From CBDCWQ01 sp965223435 (GTDB lineage Bacteria; Myxococcota; Kuafuiibacteriia; Kuafuiibacteriales; Kuafuiibacteriaceae): a stretch of DNA of 64,000 bases. Under the pieces are notes generated by a model. That model worked only from the letters and a program-made list of their open reading frames with translations, searched no databases and was not told the origin of the DNA. Where the stretch lies: contig CBDCWQ010000021.1 of assembly GCA_965223435.1 (NCBI GenBank), positions 620,001-684,000 on the forward strand. Reading direction: 5' to 3'. This document shows, in pieces, positions 54,173-60,911 of this stretch (position 1 is the first letter of the stretch; each line of letters opens with the position of its first letter). Made by a program: the position numbers and the translations under genes.

Positions 54173-54883
54173 ATGGACTTGCTGGCGATCACCCGAAAAC
54201 TCAACCGCGAACTCCAGCCTCTGGTTTTTGGTCCGCCCGTGACCCACGTGTACAACCCGCTGGAATATGCATGGAAGCCTCACCGTGCGTACCTCGAACG
54301 TTATGGGCAAGGGCCAAGGGAAGTCCTGCTCTTGGGGATGAATCCCGGCCCCTGGGGCATGGCCCAGACCGGCGTCCCTTTTGGCGAGATCGAAAGCGTC
54401 CGGGGATGGCTGGGCATTGAAGCCAAAGTTGACAAGCCCCAAAAAGAGCACCCGAAACGCCCCATCCAAGGATTTGACTGCCCCAGGAGCGAAGTCAGCG
54501 GCCGCCGAATCTGGGGCTGGGCCAAGGACACCTTCGACACCCCCTCCGCGTTTTTTCGCCGGTTTTTTATCGCGAACTATTGCCCGTTGACCTTCATGGA
54601 AGAGAGCGGCAAAAACCGCACCCCAGACAAGCTCTCCGCCGATGAGCGGGCGCAAGTCCTCCGCATCTGTGACCGCGCGCTCCGTCGGGTGGCGGAGCAC
54701 TTCAGGCCTCAATGGGTCGTTGGCGTGGGTGCTTTCGCCGAGGCCCGAGCCCTGGCCAGCCTTGAGGGTCTCGATGTGAAGGTGGCCCGAATCCTACACC
54801 CGAGCCCGGCCAACCCCGCGGCCAACCGAGGCTGGGCGGAAGCCGCAACCCAGCAGCTCAATGCGCTGGGCATTTTTCCGTAA
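54173..54883 (+). CDS. SMUG-like uracil-DNA glycosylase (family 3)
   Basis: The product is 236 residues. Motif 1 is LLLGMNPGPWGMAQTGVPFG, the SMUG1 uracil-pocket signature, and motif 2 is HPSPANPAANRGW. It excises uracil and possibly 5-hydroxymethyluracil from DNA in base-excision repair. The ATG at 54173 follows GAGAGG and lies 17 bp after the srkA stop. SMUG-type enzymes are uncommon in bacteria but known in several delta-proteobacteria. No unusual residue was noticed in the two motifs. Confidence 0.93.
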   Translation: MDLLAITRKLNRELQPLVFGPPVTHVYNPLEYAWKPHRAYLERYGQGPREVLLLGMNPGPWGMAQTGVPFGEIESVRGWLGIEAKVDKPQKEHPKRPIQGFDCPRSEVSGRRIWGWAKDTFDTPSAFFRRFFIANYCPLTFMEESGKNRTPDKLSADERAQVLRICDRALRRVAEHFRPQWVVGVGAFAEARALASLEGLDVKVARILHPSPANPAANRGWAEAATQQLNALGIFP

Positions 54884-55310
54884 CCCGCGATCACCGCGTC
54901 AGCCGTTGATAGGCGTAGCTTCCACCGTCCATGTGGCTTTGCGGGCCCAGAGCCCGGTCCGAAATGCACGTTATTTCGATTTTTCCCGCGGATATGGATA
55001 TCCAAATTCATCTATCCGCGAGTAATAGCGAATTCTTCGCGGATAACTGATAGAGAATGGCGTTGTCCGCGAGGTCTTCTGTTCGTTGAAGCTTTAGCGT
55101 TGCTGAGTACGGCTTGATAGACTGGGTTTTCAATAAATTGCATGATAATTTCAGATATATAGTCTGTGGTCCGGCACAAGCCCTTCCGCTCGAGCGGGGT
55201 TTTTTGGTGACTGGGATGACCCATCTTTGACCCATATTTTTGAGAATCGACCCACAACCTGTTAAGCCATGGCTCATCATGGTTCGTTGTGGGTCACCCT
55301 TGGACCCTAG
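54884..55310. other. 427-bp A/T-rich gap before IS copy A, with terminator and inverted repeat
   Basis: The sequence becomes clearly A/T-richer than the genes before it. CCGCTCGAGCGG at 55186-55197 followed by GG and six T (55200-55205) is a good intrinsic terminator on the plus strand. GACCCACAAC (55249-55258) is inverted at 55286-55295, and GACCCAT motifs repeat nearby, suggesting an old recombination or attachment site. Three small minus-strand frames (about 80-90 codons) overlap here, none with a family, so I call none of them. Confidence 0.55.
55186..55205 (+). terminator. Intrinsic terminator
   Basis: A perfect 12-bp GC-rich palindrome (CCGCTCGAGCGG) is followed two bases later by TTTTTT. 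It would end plus-strand transcription after the srkA-uracil glycosylase operon, about 300 bp downstream of its last stop. Confidence 0.7.
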
Positions 55311-55375
55311 CTGATATGGAGTGACCCTTTGTCAATACTTGTAAGCTGATTTTGGCTCTAAAAGGCCTCCCTTTC

Positions 55376-55816
55376 TTAGCAGTAAGGTGTAGTTGAAAGA
55401 GGGGAAGCGCAAAGGAAGGACGACGTAGGTCTCTTCGACGACGAGTCACTCTGATATCCGCGGATTACCTGGACATAGCCCAAGCAGAGCCTAGCATGAC
55501 CGTGTTCCGTCGGGAGAGATCGCTGTCTAGTCGCGCGAATCCGGCGCAAGGCCTGTCGCAATGCTAGGTCGCGTGTTTCTCCAATTCGTGCCTTGGTCGT
55601 CCGCCCTTCGCGTCTCCCCTCATACTTTTTGTTTAGGTCATCCTGTTGCCCGGGGCAGAGTCCCCGCCGGAGGCACCCGTACGCTTCATCCACGGTCAAA
55701 GTCACCGGTGGGCGCAGTGGTGGTCCAGGCCGCGCAGCGCCGAGCATAGCGAGGGCAGCCTGGAGGACCATAAGCACGCTGGTAGACTCTTGAAGATGGG
55801 GCGCACGGTTCGTCAT
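55376..55816 (-). CDS. Second ORF of IS copy A, 146 codons
   Basis: This frame begins four bases after the transposase stop. The product would be basic (VTLTVDEAYGCLRRG, then RIGETRDLALRQALRRIRAT), with no family recognised. The equivalent frame in copy B differs in about eight residues over 146 and runs six codons longer, whereas the much longer transposase differs at about five. That is more change than expected of a conserved protein. The region may instead mainly encode the IS guide RNA. Confidence 0.3.
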   Translation of the reverse strand: MTNRAPHLQESTSVLMVLQAALAMLGAARPGPPLRPPVTLTVDEAYGCLRRGLCPGQQDDLNKKYEGRREGRTTKARIGETRDLALRQALRRIRATRQRSLPTEHGHARLCLGYVQVIRGYQSDSSSKRPTSSFLCASPLSTTPYC

Positions 55817-55820
55817 GGTT

Positions 55821-56960
55821 TCAGGCCGCCCGCCTCAGACCCGGCCCAACCTGAGCACTTCTTGGATAGAGAACCGCCCAGAGGAAGCCAACGAGTTCTC
55901 TTGCAACCGCGATGGTTGCTTTGTTCACATTTTTGTTTCCGTGCACGAGGCGCCAGTACTTTCGGTGCAAACGAGACTGTGCCTTGTCAGCGTGTCGGAC
56001 CACATCAGCCGGTTGACCCGTTCGACGCTTCTTTAGACGAGGCCCCACGGTGGGCTTTTTGCGATAGTGCTTGGACGCCTCAACGACAATCCGACGCACA
56101 TGCCTATTCCCGGTCTTTGTGATCGGCCCCCGTCGGGACTTACCTCCTGAGCTATGCTCGCCCGGTACGAGGCCAAGATAAGACATCAATGCACGTGGTG
56201 ATTCAAAGCGGCCGAAATCATGGAGCTCAGCTACGATTGTCATGGCAGTCAGCGTATCGATGCCCCGAAAACATCGAAGAAGACCCACCGCTTCAGCGTA
56301 CGACTCGGTCACCGCCATTCGTTCGATGTTCTCCATGAGGTCCTTCAATCGCTCCTCTATCTGTTCCATCGAACGAAGATAGTCATGGAAGGTGGCGGCG
56401 TCCGCTTCATGCTCAAATGAAAGGCCCTTAAGCCAATGCCTATGAGCCAGGCTCCAGTTCTTGGTGCCCGTGAAGGAAAGACCACGACGCAAAAGCCATT
56501 TAGATAATCGATGCCGCGCGCGCATTAGATCTTCTTGCGCATCCTCCCGACATCGACATAGATCGCGCACCGCCTCGTCGTCAGCTTGCGGAGGATGAAC
56601 TTCCGTGAGCAGACAGGCACGGAACAGCTCGGCGAGCTTCCTCGCATCGCGTCTATCCGTCTTGATCCGCTCGCCCGCTTTTCTTGGCACCAGCGCCGGT
56701 GCGATCACCTCGCACACCAACCGGCCTTTGCTCAGCGCCTGAAGCGTTCGCTGCAAGGCAAAGCCGCAAACTCCTGCCTCGTAGCAACACCGGATTTCTC
56801 CTGGAGCCTCTCTCTCCAGTTTACGCACCAGCCGTTTGAGCGCCTTCGGCTCATTGTTCACTTTCCATTCTTCGGTCGTTTTTCGCCTCGGCAGAAGCAT
56901 GGCTACGCTGATAAATTTCTTGTGTGCGTCCATTCCAATCCATGTGATACCCTTCGCCAT
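55821..56960 (-). CDS. IS110-family transposase, copy A
   Basis: The product is 379 residues. The N-terminal DEDD RuvC-like domain has D8 in GMDAHKKF, E in CYEAGVCGF and the aspartates of KTDRRDARKL. The C-terminal Tnp_20-type domain has CFRGIDTLTAMTIVAELHDF, SYLGLVPGEHSSGGKSRRGP and TKTGNRHVRRI with the catalytic serine region. AAGGAG lies seven bases before the ATG at 56960, which decides the start over an upstream GTG/ATG at 56996. No frameshift or stop is seen, so it may be active. Confidence 0.95.
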   Translation of the reverse strand: MAKGITWIGMDAHKKFISVAMLLPRRKTTEEWKVNNEPKALKRLVRKLEREAPGEIRCCYEAGVCGFALQRTLQALSKGRLVCEVIAPALVPRKAGERIKTDRRDARKLAELFRACLLTEVHPPQADDEAVRDLCRCREDAQEDLMRARHRLSKWLLRRGLSFTGTKNWSLAHRHWLKGLSFEHEADAATFHDYLRSMEQIEERLKDLMENIERMAVTESYAEAVGLLRCFRGIDTLTAMTIVAELHDFGRFESPRALMSYLGLVPGEHSSGGKSRRGPITKTGNRHVRRIVVEASKHYRKKPTVGPRLKKRRTGQPADVVRHADKAQSRLHRKYWRLVHGNKNVNKATIAVARELVGFLWAVLYPRSAQVGPGLRRAA

Positions 56961-57097
56961 GACCGGCTCCTTTCGTATGCGGCTCTGGCACCGCACGGTG
57001 CTAACCCGCGCTCTAAAGTTCCCTGCATTGTAGCAGGGCCTACGATTGCGGGCCGGTCACTCCATAGGGTCTAGAGCACATCTCATAACCTCATTTT

Positions 57098-57133
57098 CCT
57101 GGACCTGGACCTGGACCTGGACCTGGACCTGGA
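57098..57133. repeat. Six CCTGGA hexamers
   Basis: Six perfect tandem copies of CCTGGA continue directly from the left terminal repeat. They are the inverse of the TCCAGG array at 57495-57536, so both extend the terminal stem. Confidence 0.95.
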
Positions 57134-57136
57134 CGC

Positions 57137-57491
57137 ATGAACTACCGAAATCTCGAAGTCTACCGGTTGGCCATCGCCTTCCTGCCTCTCGCATCGCAGC
57201 TCACGGATCGATTTCCCCCCCGGCTACGCAAGTTTTGCGGACCAAATCCGGCGAGCGTCGTTGTCTGTCCCGCTCAATATCGCGGAAGGCTCTGGAAAGA
57301 CCAGGCCAACGGACCAAAAACGCTTCTACGCAATCGCCAGAGGCTCCGCTATGGAGTGTGGAGCAATTGTCGACGCCTGTCTTGCTCCTGGCTTTATCGA
57401 CAAAGCATCGGTTCGGGAGGCTGTTAAGATACTCGACCCGATCGTTCGCATTCTCTCTAAGATGTGCCTTCCCCCTCGAACCCGCCGGTAG
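57137..57491 (+). pseudogene. Four-helix-bundle (23S rRNA IVP-type) gene with 1-bp frameshift
   Basis: The first part reads MNYRNLEVYRLAIAFLPLAS. After the run of seven C at about 57215-57221 the homology continues in another frame: DQIRRASLSVPLNIAEGSGK, FYAIARGSAMECGAIVDACL. Together they form the complete roughly 118-residue four-helix-bundle family (PF05635 type, also related to Avd of diversity-generating retroelements). Six instead of seven C would restore the frame. The frameshift may be real decay, slippage-driven phase variation, or a sequencing error. Related proteins are usually encoded within intervening sequences in 23S rRNA genes; here the gene sits in a TIR element. Confidence 0.8.
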
Positions 57492-57494
57492 GAA

Positions 57495-57536
57495 TCCAGG
57501 TCCAAGTCCAGGTCCAGGTCCAGGTCCAGGTCCAGG
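57495..57536. repeat. Seven TCCAGG hexamers (one variant)
   Basis: Seven tandem TCCAGG units, the second being TCCAAG, run into the right terminal repeat. They are the inverse complement of the left CCTGGA array. Confidence 0.95.
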
Positions 57537-57611
57537 AAAATGAGGTTATGAGATGCGCTCTAGTCTGATATGGAGTGACCCTTTGTCAATACTCGTAAGC
57601 TCATTTTGGCT

Positions 57612-58070
57612 CTAAAAATCCTCCCGTTCTTCGCAGTGAGGTGCGGGTGAAAGAGGGGAAGCGCAAAGGAAGGACGACGTAGGTCTCTTCGACGACGAGT
57701 CACTCTGATATCCGCGGATTACCTGGACGTAGCCCAAGCAGAGCCTAGCATGACCGTGTTCCGTCGGGAGAGGTCGCTGTCTAGTCGCGCGAATCCGGCG
57801 CAAGGCCTGTCGCAATGCTAGGTCGCGTGTTTCTCCAATTCGTGCCTTCGTCGTCCGCCCTTCGCGCCTCCCCTCATACTTTTTGTGTAGATCATCCTGT
57901 TGCCCGGCGCTGAGTCCCCGCCGGAGGCACCCGTACGCTTCATCCACGGTCAAAGTCACCGGTGGGCGCAGTGGTGGTCCAGGCCGCGCAGCGCCGAGCA
58001 TAGCGAGGGCAGCCTGGAGGACCATGAGCACGCTGGTAGACTCTTGAGGATGGAGCGCACGGTTCGTCAT
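57612..58070 (-). CDS. Second ORF of IS copy B, 152 codons
   Basis: This is the homolog of the 55376-55816 frame, starting four bases after the copy-B transposase stop. It differs by several residues (ALHPQ for APHLQ, SAGQQDDLHKK for CPGQQDDLNKK) and by a longer C-terminus. No family is recognised, and it may be a guide-RNA region rather than a protein gene. Confidence 0.3.
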   Translation of the reverse strand: MTNRALHPQESTSVLMVLQAALAMLGAARPGPPLRPPVTLTVDEAYGCLRRGLSAGQQDDLHKKYEGRREGRTTKARIGETRDLALRQALRRIRATRQRPLPTEHGHARLCLGYVQVIRGYQSDSSSKRPTSSFLCASPLSPAPHCEEREDF

Positions 58071-58074
58071 GGTG

Positions 58075-59214
58075 TCAAGCAGCCCGCCTCAGACCCGGCC
58101 CAACCTGAGCACTTCTTGGATAGAGGACCGCCCAGAGGAAGCCGACGAGTTCTCTTGCAACCGCGATGGTTGCTTTGTTCACATTTTTGTTTCCGTGCAC
58201 GAGGCGCCAGTACTTTCGGTGCAAACGAGACTGTGCCTTGTCAGCGTGTCGGACCACATCCGCCGGTTGACCCGTTCGACGCTTCTTTAGACGAGGTCCC
58301 ACCGTGGGCTTTTTGCGATAGTGCTTGGACGCCTCAACGACAATCCGACGCACATGCCTATTCCCGGTCTTTGTGATTGGCCCCCGTCGGGACTTACCTC
58401 CTGAGCTATGCTCGCCGGGTACGAGGCCAAGATAAGACATCAACGCACGCGGTGATTCAAAGCGGCCGAAATCATGGAGCTCAGCTACGATTGTCATGGC
58501 AGTCAGCGTATCGATGCCCCGAAAACATCGAAGAAGACCCACCGCTTCAGCGTACGACTCGGTCACCGCCATTCGTTCGATGTTCTCCATGAGGTCCTTC
58601 AATCGCTCCTCTATCTGTTCCATCGAACGAAGATAGTCATGGAAGGTGGTGGCGTCCGCTTCATTCTCAAATGAAAGTCCCTTAAGCCAATGCCTATGAG
58701 CCAGGCTCCAGTTCTTGGTGCCCGTGAAGGAACGGCCACGACGCAAAAGCCATTTAGATAATCGATGCCGTGCGCGCATCAGATCTTCCTGCGCGTCCTC
58801 CCGACATCGACATAGATCGCGCACCGCCTCGTCGTCAGCTTGCGGAGGATGGACTTCCGTAAGAAGACAGGCCCGGAACAGCTCAGCGAGCTTCCTCGCA
58901 TCACGTCTATCCGTCTTGATCCGGTCGCCCGCTTTTCTGGGCACCAGCGCTGGCGCGATCACCTCGCACACCAACCGGCCCTTGCTCAGCGCCTGAAGCG
59001 TTCGCTGCAGGGCAAAGCCGCAAACTCCTGCTTCGTAGCAACACCGGATTTCTCCTGGGGCCTCCCTCTCCAGTTTCCGCACCAGCCGTTTGAGCGCCTT
59101 CGGCTCATTGTTCACTTTCCATTCCTCGGTCGTTTTTCGCCTCGGCAGCAGCATGGCTACGCTGATAAATTTCTTGTGTGCGTCCATTCCAACCCATGTG
59201 ATACCCTTCGCCAT
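58075..59214 (-). CDS. IS110-family transposase, copy B
   Basis: The product is 379 residues, with about five substitutions against copy A (V for I at residue 8 region, D for E, R for L, N for H, T for A). All DEDD and C-terminal motifs are intact, and AAGGAG lies before ATG 59214. Both copies appear functional, so either could mobilise the pair. Confidence 0.95.
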   Translation of the reverse strand: MAKGITWVGMDAHKKFISVAMLLPRRKTTEEWKVNNEPKALKRLVRKLEREAPGEIRCCYEAGVCGFALQRTLQALSKGRLVCEVIAPALVPRKAGDRIKTDRRDARKLAELFRACLLTEVHPPQADDEAVRDLCRCREDAQEDLMRARHRLSKWLLRRGRSFTGTKNWSLAHRHWLKGLSFENEADATTFHDYLRSMEQIEERLKDLMENIERMAVTESYAEAVGLLRCFRGIDTLTAMTIVAELHDFGRFESPRALMSYLGLVPGEHSSGGKSRRGPITKTGNRHVRRIVVEASKHYRKKPTVGPRLKKRRTGQPADVVRHADKAQSRLHRKYWRLVHGNKNVNKATIAVARELVGFLWAVLYPRSAQVGPGLRRAA

Positions 59215-59342
59215 GACCGGCTCCTTTCGTATGCGGCTCTGGCACCGCTCGGTGCTAACCCGCGCTCTATAGTTCCCTGCATTGTAGCAGGGCCTACGAT
59301 TGCGGGCCGGTCACTCCATAGGGTCTAGTAGAGGCCGTGCGT

Positions 59343-60096
59343 ATGGCCGGGTCGACATCAAAGGACTCCAACCGACGAATCGTTGGGATTGTTCGGCGCC
59401 ACCCAGAAGGCGTGAAGATTTGCCGCGCTTCACGCCGAGCTTGCGGGCTTCATGTCGCGGAAAACGCTCTATCGCCGGCTCACCGAGCTCGTGGCGCGCA
59501 AAGAGTTGCGAATCAGGGGAGAGGGAAGAGGTCGCCGCTATCTTCCGAAGAGCTCGGAAGATGCTCGAAGCGCCCAGCCGATTGCGGCGGGTTTCGCGGA
59601 GCCCTATATTCCTATTTCCGACGAGGGCCGCGAAATCCGAGCGTACATCCGCCGCCAAGAGGCAGGGCGCAAGCCAGTCGGCTATGACGCACAATGGCTT
59701 GAAGGCTACAAGCCGAACCAAACCTACTATCTTCCCGAATCATTGCGCTTCCAGCTTGCCGAACTTGGCCGGTCGCCAAGCGCTGAAATGCCGGCGGGTA
59801 TGGTCATCAAGGAAGCCGCGGCACCGCCCGACCCGTTCCGTCTTCGCTATCGTACTGCCCTCTACGAAGTCGTCAGAGATATCGTTCGCAAACAACAGAC
59901 GCCATCGGAAGATGTGGTTCGGTTGATGGCGGGCTCACACGTTCCAGACAGTGAATTCGAGCACTTTCAGCAACTGGTGCTCCAAGAGCTTAAACATCTT
60001 CATGAAGGAAATATCAGTCGGTACGGGCTTCGGCTGTCTGAATATGAGACGTGGGTGGGTTCTGCCGGTTTGCACCGACCGACCCGAAAACCTTAG
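59343..60096 (+). pseudogene. Fic-family protein remnant lacking its catalytic core
   Basis: The frame from ATG 59343 starts MAGSTSKDSNRRIVGIVRRH and a winged-helix-like segment. An extra A near 59421-59426 shifts it, after which the homology continues as RFAALHAELAGFMSRKTLYR in the frame annotated from 59452. Then come a Fic N-terminal-like part (KPVGYDAQWLEGYKPNQTYYLPE) and, abruptly, the C-terminal segment typical of long Fic proteins (PDPFRLRYRTALYEVVRDIV, LHEGNISRYGLRLSEY). The whole Fic fold with its HPFxxGNGR motif is absent. I read this as a frameshifted, internally deleted AMPylase-type gene, next to the IS copy B end. Confidence 0.6.
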
Positions 60097-60114
60097 GTCG
60101 ATACGTGTTGTGGG

Positions 60115-60885
60115 CTAGCCAGGCTGGTCTGGTTTTCGGCGGAGGAGGACGTAGCGGTTGAGGGCGTTGTTTTTGCCGTCGGAAGAAAACTCATGGACGG
60201 CGTCGAGGGGGAGGTCTTTGAAAAGGGCTTCGGTCTCGGTTTGGCTGGTGAAGTGGCAGTACCGGACGCGGGAAGGGTCTTCCTTCCAGGGAAGAAGATG
60301 GTCGTCGGGTTCGAGTTCGGTGAGGTCGATGGGGTGGGCCTGGGTGCGGTTGTAGTGAGGCCACGGCACAAATCTTTTGGAGAAGCGCTCGAACCGGGCA
60401 AATTGCCAGAACGTAGCGCTCAGGAGGCCATGGGGGCGGAGCTGCTGGAGGGCAAAGCGGAGGGTTTGGCGGCGCTGCTCGTGGCTGGGGATGTGATGCA
60501 TCAGGCCGAACAGGGTTGCGACGTCGTAGGGGGCTTTTGGCAGAGGGGCATCGGCGAGGAGATTGGTGTGAAGGAACGTGGTGTCGATGTTGTGGAGCCG
60601 GGCGCGGGCGTCGGCCAGGAGACTCTCGCTTTGGTCGACGCCGGTGTAGGTGAAGGGGCGGTCCAAGTGCTGGGCCAAGAATTCACCGAATCGTCCGTTT
60701 CCGCAGCCGAGGTCGAGGACGGTGAGGGGGGTCTTTTGGGGGAATAGTTCGGTGAGCCAGGGTAGAAGCTGAAACCAGCCCGGCCAGGGGGCATTTCGGG
60801 TGGCGCTGAAAGACGGGGCTGAGGATTCGTAGAATGCTCGGTTGAGGTCGTTGAGTCTTTGGATTGTCTTGGGCGACATGGACAT
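60115..60885 (-). CDS. Trm9/ALKBH8-like SAM-dependent tRNA methyltransferase
   Basis: The product is 256 residues. The opening FYESSAPSFSATRNAPWPGW parallels the Trm9/ALKBH8 entry (VYNEIAPHFSQTRYKPWP in yeast, as I recall). Motif I is LDLGCGNGRFGEFL, followed by DQSESLLADAR, FGLMHHIPSHEQRR and a C-terminal VRYCHFTSQTETEALFKDL that parallels the YRYYHLY element of Trm9. These enzymes methylate cm5U34 in tRNA to mcm5U34. The gene is divergent from Elp3, which makes the cm5U precursor, with only 26 bp between starts. A generic methyltransferase role cannot be ruled out. Confidence 0.75.
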   Translation of the reverse strand: MSMSPKTIQRLNDLNRAFYESSAPSFSATRNAPWPGWFQLLPWLTELFPQKTPLTVLDLGCGNGRFGEFLAQHLDRPFTYTGVDQSESLLADARARLHNIDTTFLHTNLLADAPLPKAPYDVATLFGLMHHIPSHEQRRQTLRFALQQLRPHGLLSATFWQFARFERFSKRFVPWPHYNRTQAHPIDLTELEPDDHLLPWKEDPSRVRYCHFTSQTETEALFKDLPLDAVHEFSSDGKNNALNRYVLLRRKPDQPG

Positions 60886-60911
60886 GTAGGCTCCCGCGGT
60901 CGACCACCGTC

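Larger units (their letters stand above)
55311..57074 (-). mobile_element. IS110-family (IS1111-type) element, copy A
   Basis: The copy is 1764 bp. TATGGAGTGACC at 55315-55326 is inverted perfectly at 57055-57066. Such short subterminal inverted repeats a few bases in from the ends are the mark of the IS1111 subgroup. The transposase reads right to left. About 510 bp follow it before the left end, the place where IS1111-type guide (seek/bridge) RNA is expected. CTAG lies at both outer borders (55307-55310 and 57071-57074). The whole sequence recurs at 57565-59328 in the same orientation with few differences. Confidence 0.9.
57071..57563. mobile_element. 493-bp TIR element carrying one four-helix-bundle gene
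   Basis: Terminal inverted repeats 57071-57104 and 57530-57563 match at 33 of 34 positions, reading CTAGAGC(A/G)CATCTCATAACC then TCATTTTCCTGGAC. Inside them lie six CCTGGA hexamers on the left and seven TCCAGG hexamers on the right. The single gene fits exactly between the hexamer arrays, with ATG three bases after and stop three bases before. The structure would fold as one long hairpin with the gene in the loop, like 23S rRNA intervening sequences, but at a non-rRNA site. An empty copy lies at 24090-24142. It is sandwiched between two IS110-family copies. Confidence 0.85.
57565..59328 (-). mobile_element. IS110-family (IS1111-type) element, copy B
   Basis: The copy is 1764 bp, the same length and orientation as copy A. 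The subterminal repeat TATGGAGTGACC is at 57569-57580 with its inverse at 59309-59320. CTAG precedes the left end (57560-57563, shared with the right end of the 493-bp element) and ends the right border (59325-59328). The two copies differ by scattered point changes, so they are not an assembly duplicate of one copy. Confidence 0.9.

Noticed and set aside
55012..55280. Minus-strand small frames possibly from a broken integrase
   Set aside because: No integrase motif could be read, and three overlapping frames compete. Only the terminator and inverted repeat are supported.
57098..57536. Hexamer arrays considered as a CRISPR array or VNTR
   Set aside because: Units are contiguous without spacers and mirror-imaged around a gene, so they are part of a terminal stem.
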